A stretch of 6,742 nucleotides of DNA from Chitinophagales bacterium (GTDB lineage Bacteria; Bacteroidota; Bacteroidia; Chitinophagales; Saprospiraceae). The notes beneath the pieces are model-generated. The model searched no databases, had not been told where the DNA came from, and worked only from the letters and a program-made list of their open reading frames with translations. The stretch spans positions 1-6,742 of the forward strand of contig JAAFHO010000323.1 of assembly GCA_013297575.1 (NCBI GenBank), in the 5' to 3' direction. The first letter of the stretch is position 1. Each line of letters begins with the position of its first letter. The position numbers were made by a program, and so were the translations under genes. Shown piece after piece: positions 1 to 6,053 of the stretch.

Positions 1-1010
1 TTAAATCCATCCTGCTCGCTTTGCCAAACAAATTGCGTTTTGCTACCCGGCACAAATTGCGCAGGATGCTCAGGTTCTACCCACTTGTCATTGGTCTCTT
101 CAAATAATGTTTTAACAAAATTGCCCGTCATAGCATCAAATTGCTTGAGCCAAAGGTGATTTTGCGCGCGATTGACCACCGCTACCAAGATATATTTATC
201 ATCGGGTGACCAAGCCACATTGGTCAAATATTGCTCAGCAGGCTCGCCCGTATTGAGGTAAATTGTTTTTGCATTTTGTGTGTCGTACACCCCAATGGTC
301 ACGTGGTGGCTCGTCGCACCTGCGTATGGGTAGCGGATGCTGCGGGAAGTGGCGGGCATCGAATCGAGGACATAAATGGGGTATTGCGTTACCATGCTTT
401 CGTCCATGCGGTAAAATGCCAAATAACGACCCGATTCGCTCCAAAATGTACCTTTAAAGATACCAAATTCGTCGCGGTGTACGCTTTTGCCATATACGAT
501 ACCGTCTTTTTCGCTTTTGGCAACCATGGTGGACTTACCGTCTTTGCTCACCCAAAATGCATCATCTACGGTATAAGCCGCTTGATAGGTTTTATCGTGG
601 TAATCAACGTTTTCTGCATCTTCGGGGTGGTTGTTTTTGGGGGTTAAGCCTTTTGAAAAAGACCAATGCAAAATATCGGTTGCGGTATGAAACCAAAGTT
701 CATCCATATTGAGCCACTTGATACCAGGAATTCCTGTCAATGGCTTTTTGCCCATTTTTTCCAATGCTGGATTGAGGCTGGCTAATAAATCAAGGGTATC
801 GCTTTTAAGATTATTGGCGGTTATCCGTATCAATTTTGTACCCGAAGTATGCGTAAAAACATCAGAATTAGGAATCCATTCCACTTGACGCAGATTGGCT
901 GGCGCAAACATGGCCCTTTTGGTAATGGCATCGGCCATCGTAAAGGTTTTTTGACTAAAAGCCGGATAAACAAGAATAAATAGTAAAAAGGAACAAAAAA
1001 TCCGCTGCAT
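1..1010 (-). CDS. S9B (dipeptidyl-peptidase IV-like) serine peptidase, 5' part only
   Basis: This is the N-terminal 336 residues of a secreted prolyl peptidase of family S9B; the gene runs off the left edge, so the alpha/beta-hydrolase domain with Ser-Asp-His is not visible. The frame is open from the ATG at 1010 to the edge with no stop or frameshift. Residues 1-19 form a signal peptide (MQRIF, hydrophobic core, AFS before Gln20). From about residue 100 the sequence is a DPP IV N-terminal beta-propeller: VHRDEFGI at 177-184, LAFYRMDES at 197-205, YPYAG at 227-231 followed by TSHHVTIGVYD, and a WSPDDKYI strand at 267-274. In S9B enzymes acidic residues of the propeller bind the substrate amino terminus; Asp180-Glu181 is the likely counterpart here, in the VHRxEFG form rather than the classical EE pair. 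It probably releases di- or tripeptides after proline in the periplasm or at the surface; which of the two is inference. It is divergent from the gene at 1256. Confidence 0.92.
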   Translation of the reverse strand, partial: MQRIFCSFLLFILVYPAFSQKTFTMADAITKRAMFAPANLRQVEWIPNSDVFTHTSGTKLIRITANNLKSDTLDLLASLNPALEKMGKKPLTGIPGIKWLNMDELWFHTATDILHWSFSKGLTPKNNHPEDAENVDYHDKTYQAAYTVDDAFWVSKDGKSTMVAKSEKDGIVYGKSVHRDEFGIFKGTFWSESGRYLAFYRMDESMVTQYPIYVLDSMPATSRSIRYPYAGATSHHVTIGVYDTQNAKTIYLNTGEPAEQYLTNVAWSPDDKYILVAVVNRAQNHLWLKQFDAMTGNFVKTLFEETNDKWVEPEHPAQFVPGSKTQFVWQSEQDGF

Positions 1011-1048
1011 CTTGAATTCGTTGATAAGGTGTAAATTTGATGAGGAGG

Positions 1049-1056
1049 CGAAGGTA
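1049..1056 (-). promoter_or_regulatory. Candidate -7 element for the S9B peptidase gene
   Basis: Read on the minus strand this is TACCTTCG, one mismatch from the Bacteroidota -7 consensus TAnnTTTG, about 40 bases ahead of the ATG at 1010. No clear TTTG -33 box stands 19-21 bases upstream, so the call rests on the -7 match and position alone. Confidence 0.5.
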
Positions 1057-1148
1057 GCACTTCATTGATATTTGTATGATTTATTTTGGGAAAAAGTACT
1101 TTAGTAAGGTGAAAACAATATTTAACAGGTAAATATGCCTTATTCAAT

Positions 1149-1156
1149 TATCTTTG
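1149..1156 (+). promoter_or_regulatory. Candidate -7 element for the haloperoxidase-like gene
   Basis: TATCTTTG matches the Bacteroidota -7 consensus TAnnTTTG exactly and points at the gene starting at 1256. Transcription would begin near 1163, giving a leader of about 90 bases that contains a short open frame and a hairpin. A weaker TACCTTG at 1185-1191 could be a second start. No convincing -33 box was found. Confidence 0.55.
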
Positions 1157-1165
1157 CCCCCGAAA

Positions 1166-1192
1166 ATGACAATCCATTTCGTGTTACCTTGA
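1166..1192 (+). other. Possible 8-residue leader peptide frame
   Basis: ATG at 1166 opens an eight-codon frame, MTIHFVLP, ending in TGA at 1190-1192, just downstream of the predicted transcription start and six bases before the hairpin at 1198. Its place would suit translation-coupled control of the downstream gene, but frames this short arise by chance, there is no run of codons for one amino acid, and no ribosome site is evident. Confidence 0.2.
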
Positions 1193-1197
1193 ATCTA

Positions 1198-1233
1198 GTC
1201 TTGGAAAACCAAGGCAACTTATTTTTATTTTTT
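1198..1233 (+). terminator. Hairpin followed by T-rich tract in the leader (attenuator-like)
   Basis: Bases 1198-1204 (GTCTTGG) pair with 1209-1215 (CCAAGGC) around an AAAA loop, a seven-pair stem with one G-T wobble. A T-rich run, AACTTATTTTTATTTTTT, follows at 1216-1233. This is the shape of an intrinsic terminator, but it sits between the candidate promoter at 1149 and the gene at 1256, so it may lower or condition read-through rather than end a gene. The stem is short and the T run starts a few bases late, so strength is uncertain. Confidence 0.4.
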
Positions 1234-1255
1234 AATAGCGTAACACACTGGAATA

Positions 1256-2617
1256 ATGAAGAAATCCATTAATTTTATTTTATTTGCTTTCGTTTTTATC
1301 ACCCCTTTTGGATGCAAAAACGATAATACCGATCTTCCAACAGATGCGTACCTCACCAACAAAACAGCAGATTATTCTGGCGATCTAGCGCACGAATGGA
1401 TGCAATTGGGCTACGAAATGGTGAAAGAGAACCATCTTTACGGCCCGCATGCAGCACGTACTTATGGTTATCTTGGTCTTACGGTATGGGAGTCGGTGTA
1501 CAAAGGCATCCCAAATGCCAAAAGCATGGCGCAACAAATCAACGACTTTCCCCGCGCAGCCAATATGGAGGAAACGAAGGTGTATGATTGGGGCGTAGTA
1601 TTGTGTACGGCAATGAAAATTGTATTTCCCGAATTGATCGATCAAGTGACCAGTTCTCAACGCAGTTCTATTATTGTATTGGCAGAGCAACAAGAAAATG
1701 ATATGCTCAATAAGGGATTAGACCGCAAGGTTTATGAAAATTCGCGCGATTATGGCACTTTGGTTGCCTCTACTATTGTAGATCGTATCCGTAAAGATGG
1801 CCGCGATATTATCCGAAATATTGTACCCCAATTACCCCTCCGCGACGCGGAACACCCTTGGTATTGGGACAAAAACACCTATAATCAAACACCCGTAGAA
1901 CCGATGTGGGGCACGTTGCGCACGTTTGTGATCGATAATTCACAGGCCTGCGAAGCGGAATCTCCACTGTCGTACTCTACCGACCCCAATAGCGCATTTT
2001 ATAAGGAAGCCAAAGAGGTATATGATATAATAAAAAGCGATGCCAACAAAAAATTAGCCTATCACTTTGATAATGGCCCCGGGCGCACTTGTAGCCCAGC
2101 GTGCCATTGGGTGAGTATAACCGAGCAATTTTTGAAAAAAGATGCACGAGATTTGGCTATTTCAGCAAAAGCGTATTGCCTTGTGGGGTTTGCTGCCGCC
2201 GATGCCTTTAGCAATGCGTGGTATATGAAGTACAAATACAACCTTTTGCGCCCATCTACCTATATCAAGGAAATATTTGCGTCTAGTTGGGAGCCTTTAT
2301 TGGGTACGCCGCCCTATCCCGACTATATTTCAGGGTCTTCAGTTATTGGAGGTGCTGCGCCGGTGGTATTGGTGTCTATTTTTGACGACCGCACATTTGT
2401 GGACAATACGCACTTAGGCAGCCCTTTATACACCCCCGATGGTGGGCCGTTCTTGTTACCCGAACGCCAATTCGAGTCCATTACTAAATGTGGTGAAGAA
2501 CAAGCAGAAAGCCGTATTGTAGGAGGTGTGCATTTTCGCCGCGCCTGCGAACAAGGACTAAAAAGCGGTCAGTGTATCGGAAATATGATCCTCAATCGGT
2601 TAGATTTTGGTTTTTAA
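1256..2617 (+). CDS. Vanadium-dependent haloperoxidase/PAP2-family lipoprotein with altered active site
   Basis: A 453-residue protein with a lipoprotein signal: MKK, a hydrophobic stretch at 5-18 and TPFGC with the lipid-acceptor Cys20. The acidic-rich KNDNTD after the cysteine could help surface export, though this is uncertain. The mature part resembles Bacteroidota vanadium haloperoxidase homologues: GPHAARTYGYLGLTVWES near 63-80, a helical core, then the phosphate/vanadate-pocket motifs. KX6RP is present (Lys325, Arg332, Pro333). The second motif, normally (P)SGH, reads Ser359-Gly360-Ser361, so the acid-base histidine is lost. The third motif keeps Ser419-Arg420 and His426 in SRIVGGVH with the normal R-to-H spacing of six, though the usual acidic residue just after it is not seen (HFRRACEQG). 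Family enzymes oxidise halides with peroxide or hydrolyse phosphate esters; with the histidine gone neither can be assumed. It is monocistronic, convergent with the next gene 30 bases on. Confidence 0.85.
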   Translation: MKKSINFILFAFVFITPFGCKNDNTDLPTDAYLTNKTADYSGDLAHEWMQLGYEMVKENHLYGPHAARTYGYLGLTVWESVYKGIPNAKSMAQQINDFPRAANMEETKVYDWGVVLCTAMKIVFPELIDQVTSSQRSSIIVLAEQQENDMLNKGLDRKVYENSRDYGTLVASTIVDRIRKDGRDIIRNIVPQLPLRDAEHPWYWDKNTYNQTPVEPMWGTLRTFVIDNSQACEAESPLSYSTDPNSAFYKEAKEVYDIIKSDANKKLAYHFDNGPGRTCSPACHWVSITEQFLKKDARDLAISAKAYCLVGFAAADAFSNAWYMKYKYNLLRPSTYIKEIFASSWEPLLGTPPYPDYISGSSVIGGAAPVVLVSIFDDRTFVDNTHLGSPLYTPDGGPFLLPERQFESITKCGEEQAESRIVGGVHFRRACEQGLKSGQCIGNMILNRLDFGF

Positions 2618-2647
2618 GTAAACCGACTTTATCGTTGCAAAAAACAG

Positions 2648-3376
2648 TTAGTCGTGTTCATCATCAATAGCACCAAACAACTGTTCCAGTGCGTCTTCTA
2701 AAGTAACAATACCCGCCAATTGCCCGTTTGCATCACTCACACAGGCGATATTGGTACGCGTACGCACGAACCGATTGAGTAGTTCATTCGCGGGTAGTGT
2801 GGCTGGAACAAATTGAATGGGCAATACCAACTGGCGCATGTTTTTTTCTTCACCAAACATTTGTTGCACGTGAATATACCCCAATACGGTATCCAACGAT
2901 GCCGATTCCGTGATAATAATCCGCGATAATTGGCTTTCGGTAAATAAACGCCGCAATTGTTCTAAGGTATTACCCACTGGAAAATACACAATATCTTTGG
3001 CAGCAGCCATACAATCACCAGCGTAAATCTCGCGTAAGTGTAGCGCATTTTCAATTAATTCAGTGGAAATATCCGCTTTGTCATCTTCGTCCTGCTGGGC
3101 AAAGTATTCGAGCAAAACAGCTTCGCTCTCGTTGGGGGCTTTACCGTATAATTGCTTGAATATCAATCGCCTAAATAACGAAAGAACACTAAAAACAATG
3201 AATACCGTAAAAACAGTGGCAAACCAACCCGTTCCAAAAATAAAGGAAACAGGGGGCAATATCCAAATGACCGCTGCTGTAGCAGCCAAGCAGACTAGAA
3301 ATATGGCTAAATAAGAGTGCAAACCAACTGCATTACTTGCAGCAACAGCTCGACTTCGGGGTGAGGGTTCGTCCAT
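2648..3376 (-). CDS. Reduced CNNM/CorC-like membrane protein with CBS-domain pair
   Basis: A 242-residue inner-membrane protein. I place the start at the ATG at 3376 (MDEPSPRS): an in-frame ATG at 3427 exists, but a near-perfect -7 promoter element (3414-3421) lies inside that extension, so the transcript should start below it. Two transmembrane helices stand at about 22-43 and 45-67. A linker leads into IENALHLREIYAGDCM (108-123), which matches the segment joining membrane and CBS regions in CorC/HlyC/CNNM proteins, where (M)xPR usually follows. Two CBS-like repeats fill about 127-178 and 185-242; the end, GIVTLEDALEQLFGAIDDEH, is a typical second-CBS ending. Family members control Mg2+ or other cation export with nucleotide sensing in the CBS pair. 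This one is short: the DUF21/CNNM domain normally has three or four helices, and the C-terminal transporter-associated domain is absent. It may be a regulatory rather than a transport protein. Confidence 0.8.
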   Translation of the reverse strand: MDEPSPRSRAVAASNAVGLHSYLAIFLVCLAATAAVIWILPPVSFIFGTGWFATVFTVFIVFSVLSLFRRLIFKQLYGKAPNESEAVLLEYFAQQDEDDKADISTELIENALHLREIYAGDCMAAAKDIVYFPVGNTLEQLRRLFTESQLSRIIITESASLDTVLGYIHVQQMFGEEKNMRQLVLPIQFVPATLPANELLNRFVRTRTNIACVSDANGQLAGIVTLEDALEQLFGAIDDEHD

Positions 3377-3413
3377 GTATTTTATTTTTAAATGCTGTAT
3401 TGCAACAACGCCG

Positions 3414-3421
3414 CAAAGGTA
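3414..3421 (-). promoter_or_regulatory. -7 promoter element of the CBS-pair membrane protein gene
   Basis: Minus-strand TACCTTTG is an exact match to TAnnTTTG, 37 bases before the ATG at 3376. It covers codons 3-5 of the longer frame starting at 3427, which argues that the upstream ATG is not used. The bases ahead of the chosen ATG are A-rich (TTAAAAATAAAATAC), as is common for translation starts in this phylum. Confidence 0.65.
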
Positions 3422-3480
3422 GTGCATTGTTGTTATTTATGGCGTATTTGCGGCAAATGAAGTAATTACTCGACAAATAT

Positions 3481-3503
3481 TTAATGTGCTTGTTCACACT
3501 TAA
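3481..3503 (+). repeat. Imperfect palindrome in a divergent promoter region
   Basis: TTAATGTG, a six-base spacer CTTGTT, then CACACTTAA: the arms are inverted copies apart from one extra base in the right arm. It lies between the divergent genes starting at 3376 and 3613, where an operator would be expected. The TGTG/CACA core recalls CRP/FNR-type sites, but the spacing is two bases shorter than the classical CRP site, so no regulator is assigned. Confidence 0.3.
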
Positions 3504-3574
3504 AGGGCTTTTTGGCATTTATGGATATGAAGCGGCTGTTTCACAAGTAATTTTAAACTATTACGGAGACGGCC

Positions 3575-3582
3575 TACTTTTA
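3575..3582 (+). promoter_or_regulatory. Weak candidate -7 element for the M43 protease gene
   Basis: TACTTTTA differs from TAnnTTTG at the last base and lies 31 bases ahead of the ATG at 3613. It is the best match in this upstream stretch, but there is no clear -33 box. Confidence 0.3.
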
Positions 3583-3612
3583 CTAAACACATACTCACCA
3601 ACCATCAACACC

Positions 3613-5106
3613 ATGAAAAACACCATTATGCGCCTTGCATTGTGGGCTATTGCTTTGCCAATAACCACTTTCGCCCAACAACAACACGATCATCGCCAAT
3701 GCGGATCGACCCAGTACAACGAATATTTACAGGAAACCTACCCCGAAATGAAGGCGCAACGCATCCTTGCTGCCCAACAAAAAAAAGGGAAACACACCGC
3801 CGACAATGCCATTAATGGCGTACTGACCGTACCCGTCGTGGTACATATTGTGTATCGCAATGCCACCGAAAATATTTCTGACGTACAGGTGTACTCCCAA
3901 ATGGAAACCCTCAACGAAGATTTCCGAAAACTCAACGTTGACGCAGCCAATACCCCAAGTGTTTTTGCCAGTGCAGTCGGCGATGCTCAAATCCAGTTTT
4001 GCCTCGCTTCCGTAGATCCCGATGGCAACCCAACCTCCGGCATTGTCCGTACACCTACTTCCCACGATGTTTTTGCTTATCCCACCAATGATATGATGCA
4101 CGCCGGTTCGGGTGGTAGTGATGCGTGGAATACCGATTACTACCTTAATATCTATGTAGTTGATTTACAGGGTGGTACGCTTGGTTATGCGCCCTATCCC
4201 GGTAATGCTGCTGCCAGCGAAGACGCGATCGTTATCCGATATAATGCCTTTGGTTACAATGGTACAGCCGCTGCGCCCTTCGATTTGGGGCGTACTGTTA
4301 CCCACGAAGTAGGCCACTGGTTCGGTTTGGTGCATATCTGGGGCGATGCCGATTGTGGCGACGACCAAGTATCCGATACGCCAGTTGCCAAAGATGCCAA
4401 TGGAGGCTGCCCTACATTTCCGCTTATATCTGACTGCGGTAATGCACCCAATGGTGAAATGTTTATGAATTATATGGACTACACCGATGATGCTTGCATG
4501 TATATGTTTACCAATGGGCAAAAAGACCGTATGCGCGGTTATTTTGATCCCGGTGGTTTGCGCGCCGATCTGCTCGTGAGTCGCGGTTGTGGTGGTGCTT
4601 GTCCGCGTACTTTTTTCCTCACCGACGATTTTAGTGGTGTAAATATTGATTTTCAGGCCCGCGACTTGATCATTGGTTGGAACAAGGTGAATAGCGGAGC
4701 AGATATTGTTTATCGTGCAGGCGATCATGTGCGATTGAAACCCGGTTTTCACGCCGTTGGTTGTACATTTGATGCGCGTATAGACGGTTGTTCGGGTGCG
4801 AAAAATGGCGAGGCTCGAGGTAATCAGGTAGCAACAATACCTGCTACGACCGAATTCAAAATTGTCCCAAATCCATTCAATGAATCCTTTACGGTACAGG
4901 TTAATTCAGCAGAATCCTCTGTCGTTTCTATCCGAATTTTGGATATGCAGGGCCGTTTAGTCTATGCACAACAAGAAAATACGCTATTGAATGCGGGTCA
5001 AAATGCGATCCAAATTGAGGCCGCCGACTTTATGCCCGGTATATATTTTGTAGAAATGCGTACCAATACGACCCAAAAAGTAATAAAAGTGGCAAAAATG
5101 AGGTAA
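3613..5106 (+). CDS. Secreted M43 (cytophagalysin-type) zinc metalloprotease with T9SS sorting domain
   Basis: A 497-residue exported protease. The ATG at 3613 is preferred over one at 3484 because it starts directly at a signal peptide (MKNTIMRLALWAIALPITTFA, cut near Ala21). Residues 22-68 look like a propeptide; Arg28-Gln29-Cys30-Gly31 might hold a zinc-binding cysteine switch, which is inference. The catalytic domain begins at LTVPVVVHIVY (71-81) and has the metzincin site HEVGHWFGLVH at 231-241 (zinc ligands His231, His235, His241; base Glu232) and the Met-turn NYMDY around Met288. Cys248, Cys266, Cys275 and Cys295 suit the two family disulfides. Residues about 329-393 (IVYRAGDHVRLKPGFHA and a closing DARIDGC) resemble the 3-coathanger stack domain found in many secreted Bacteroidota proteins. 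Residues 413-497 (FKIVPNPF, ILDMQGRLVY, MPGIYFVEM) are a T9SS type A sorting domain, so the enzyme is sent through the outer membrane and anchored or released. Likely role: degrading extracellular protein. Confidence 0.93.
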   Translation: MKNTIMRLALWAIALPITTFAQQQHDHRQCGSTQYNEYLQETYPEMKAQRILAAQQKKGKHTADNAINGVLTVPVVVHIVYRNATENISDVQVYSQMETLNEDFRKLNVDAANTPSVFASAVGDAQIQFCLASVDPDGNPTSGIVRTPTSHDVFAYPTNDMMHAGSGGSDAWNTDYYLNIYVVDLQGGTLGYAPYPGNAAASEDAIVIRYNAFGYNGTAAAPFDLGRTVTHEVGHWFGLVHIWGDADCGDDQVSDTPVAKDANGGCPTFPLISDCGNAPNGEMFMNYMDYTDDACMYMFTNGQKDRMRGYFDPGGLRADLLVSRGCGGACPRTFFLTDDFSGVNIDFQARDLIIGWNKVNSGADIVYRAGDHVRLKPGFHAVGCTFDARIDGCSGAKNGEARGNQVATIPATTEFKIVPNPFNESFTVQVNSAESSVVSIRILDMQGRLVYAQQENTLLNAGQNAIQIEAADFMPGIYFVEMRTNTTQKVIKVAKMR

Positions 5107-5109
5107 ATT

Positions 5110-5823
5110 TTATCGTCGCGCGTGCGCTACCATTGCTTTTACCATTTCTAGTTCTTCAATAGAAGTATCCAAATGGAAACCGCGCACATTCGCCATTCTT
5201 AATAGCAAAAAGAGTTCGTTTTGAGGGAATAAATCCCCTTTTGCAAAAGCAAGAGGGGATTTATATTTTTGACGAAAAATTTGAGTAAAATCCACGTATT
5301 TACCTAACGCACGGGCACATTCATCCGTTTTGGTGTCGTAATCTTCCAGGTCTTTTTTGATTGTATTATTACGAAAAGCAAAAATCATAGCCAAATTACT
5401 GCGCAATTCGAGGTCTTTGATCAAATGAGCCTCACCTGCTTGCGCCATCATTTCGAAGGTAGTGGGTTGAAAAGTACGAAATACACCCCGCTGAAATACA
5501 TCAAAAAAAGACAATAAGCCTTGTTGAATACTATCTGGGTGATCCATTTGCAAGTAGTGCAATGTTTTTGCAATACCGTCGATATCGGTATTACAATCTT
5601 TAAGGTTCATTTTGCAGGTTTTTATCTCCAAATCAAGATCCTGCTCTATCGCTTTCAGATACTCCTGCAATTTCACGTGCTCTTTCCTGCCCTGCCGATA
5701 CCGATCCACAGTAGTAGCAATCAATAGCGAGAACAAAATTAAAGTGACTTGCGTAATATATTTTTTTGCACCTGCCGGGTCAATCAGGCCAATCAGTTTT
5801 TGATAAAAAGTACGGTGTTCCAT
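5110..5823 (-). CDS. Single-pass membrane protein, DUF6090-like, function unknown
   Basis: A 237-residue protein, starting by my choice at the ATG at 5823 (MEHRTFYQ). An in-frame ATG at 5883 would add 20 hydrophobic residues, but an exact TAnnTTTG element lies inside that extension. One transmembrane helix at about 23-39 (ITQVTLILFSLLIATTV) is followed by a charged, probably coiled-coil stretch at 41-71 (RYRQGRKEHVKLQEYLKAIE). Residues about 120-141 (PTTFEMMAQAGEAHLIKDLE) match the pattern of the Bacteroidota family usually labelled DUF6090, which has a helix near the N terminus, a basic RxxR-like turn and a T-F/Y-x-x-(L/M)-x-x-(S/A)-G segment. The rest is helical and soluble, probably periplasmic or cytoplasmic depending on topology. 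No catalytic motif is seen and no function is known. Its stop codon lies three bases from that of the convergent protease gene. Confidence 0.75.
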   Translation of the reverse strand: MEHRTFYQKLIGLIDPAGAKKYITQVTLILFSLLIATTVDRYRQGRKEHVKLQEYLKAIEQDLDLEIKTCKMNLKDCNTDIDGIAKTLHYLQMDHPDSIQQGLLSFFDVFQRGVFRTFQPTTFEMMAQAGEAHLIKDLELRSNLAMIFAFRNNTIKKDLEDYDTKTDECARALGKYVDFTQIFRQKYKSPLAFAKGDLFPQNELFLLLRMANVRGFHLDTSIEELEMVKAMVAHARR

Positions 5824-5838
5824 AGCGCAAAATAATGG

Positions 5839-5846
5839 CAAAATTA
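5839..5846 (-). promoter_or_regulatory. Candidate -7 element for the DUF6090-like gene
   Basis: Minus-strand TAATTTTG matches TAnnTTTG exactly and ends 15 bases before the ATG at 5823. If real, the transcript would have a leader of only about nine bases and would exclude the longer reading frame. A near copy, TTATTTTG, lies just downstream at 5828-5835. AT-rich sequence makes chance matches easy. Confidence 0.4.
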
Positions 5847-5905
5847 TGAAACAACATAAAATGCCCCATCTCTTTCCCATCATCGGTTTTACTGCCTTGT
5901 TTCAT

Positions 5906-5938
5906 TCATACCTTATTTGCAAGATCTTGGGTATTCAT
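5906..5938 (-). pseudogene. Possible broken gene start (10 codons)
   Basis: Minus-strand ATG at 5938 opens MNTQDLANKV and ends at a TGA at 5906-5908. The start has an A-rich upstream (AAAAAGGTAAAAAA) with AGG seven to nine bases away, better than that of several real genes here. The opening MNTQ-(D/E)-(L/I)-A-x-(K/R) is reminiscent of small SnoaL/NTF2-like proteins, but ten residues cannot establish that. The same frame is open upstream to an ATG at 6055 (49 residues, very basic in the middle). I see no continuation after the stop in any frame that looks like a known family. Treat it as a fragment or as chance. Confidence 0.2.
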
Positions 5939-5959
5939 TTTTTTACCTTTTTGATTGTT

Positions 5960-5975
5960 GCGAACGACGGTTCGC
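5960..5975. repeat. Perfect 6-base inverted repeat (hairpin)
   Basis: GCGAAC and GTTCGC flank a four-base loop, GACG. It lies in the gene-poor stretch between the genes ending at 6069 and starting at 5823, both on the minus strand, where a terminator for the upstream gene would be expected. Neither side carries a T run, so it is not a convincing intrinsic terminator. Further CGAA/TTCG words nearby (5980-5990) may make it an operator-like cluster. Confidence 0.35.
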
Positions 5976-6027
5976 TTTACGAATTTGCGACCTTTAGGAG
6001 CAGTTTTTAGAAAGCGGAAGCAAATTG

Positions 6028-6035
6028 TACTTTCG
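6028..6035 (+). promoter_or_regulatory. Promoter-like -7 element with no gene downstream
   Basis: TACTTTCG, one mismatch from TAnnTTTG, with TTTTT at 6003-6007 about 20 bases upstream as a possible weak -33 box. It points right, but no plus-strand gene follows in the remaining 700 bases; transcription from it would run antisense into the gene at 6069-6742. Chance is possible. Confidence 0.25.
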
Positions 6036-6053
6036 CCACCATATACCCCATAC

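Noticed and set aside
231..647. Plus-strand open frame of 138 codons
   Set aside because: It lies wholly inside the minus-strand S9B peptidase, which has clear family motifs; the plus frame has no recognisable features.
830..1147. Minus-strand open frame of 105 codons covering the peptidase start and its promoter
   Set aside because: It overlaps the real peptidase start in another frame and reads through the promoter region with no family resemblance.
1385..1693. Minus-strand frame opposite the haloperoxidase-like gene
   Set aside because: Antisense shadow of a strongly supported gene.
2618..2647. Possible terminator between the convergent haloperoxidase-like and CBS genes
   Set aside because: Only a three-base CGA/TCG pairing is present, too short for a stable stem.
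3484..3612. In-frame N-terminal extension of the M43 protease
   Set aside because: The 43 extra residues precede a normal signal peptide at 3613 and overlap the presumed promoter region and palindrome.
4165..4752. Minus-strand frame of 195 codons opposite the M43 protease
   Set aside because: Shadow frame: the plus strand carries the zinc site, Met-turn and T9SS domain in this span, and the minus product is repetitive in Ile/Thr/Gly with no domain.
5521..5803. Plus-strand short frames opposite the DUF6090-like gene
   Set aside because: They mirror the membrane helix and coiled-coil codons of the minus-strand gene and have no independent support.
5982..6026. Inverted AATTTGC / GCAAATT pair
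   Set aside because: Seven-base arms with 31 bases between them in AT-rich DNA are easily met by chance and have no T run or supporting structure.
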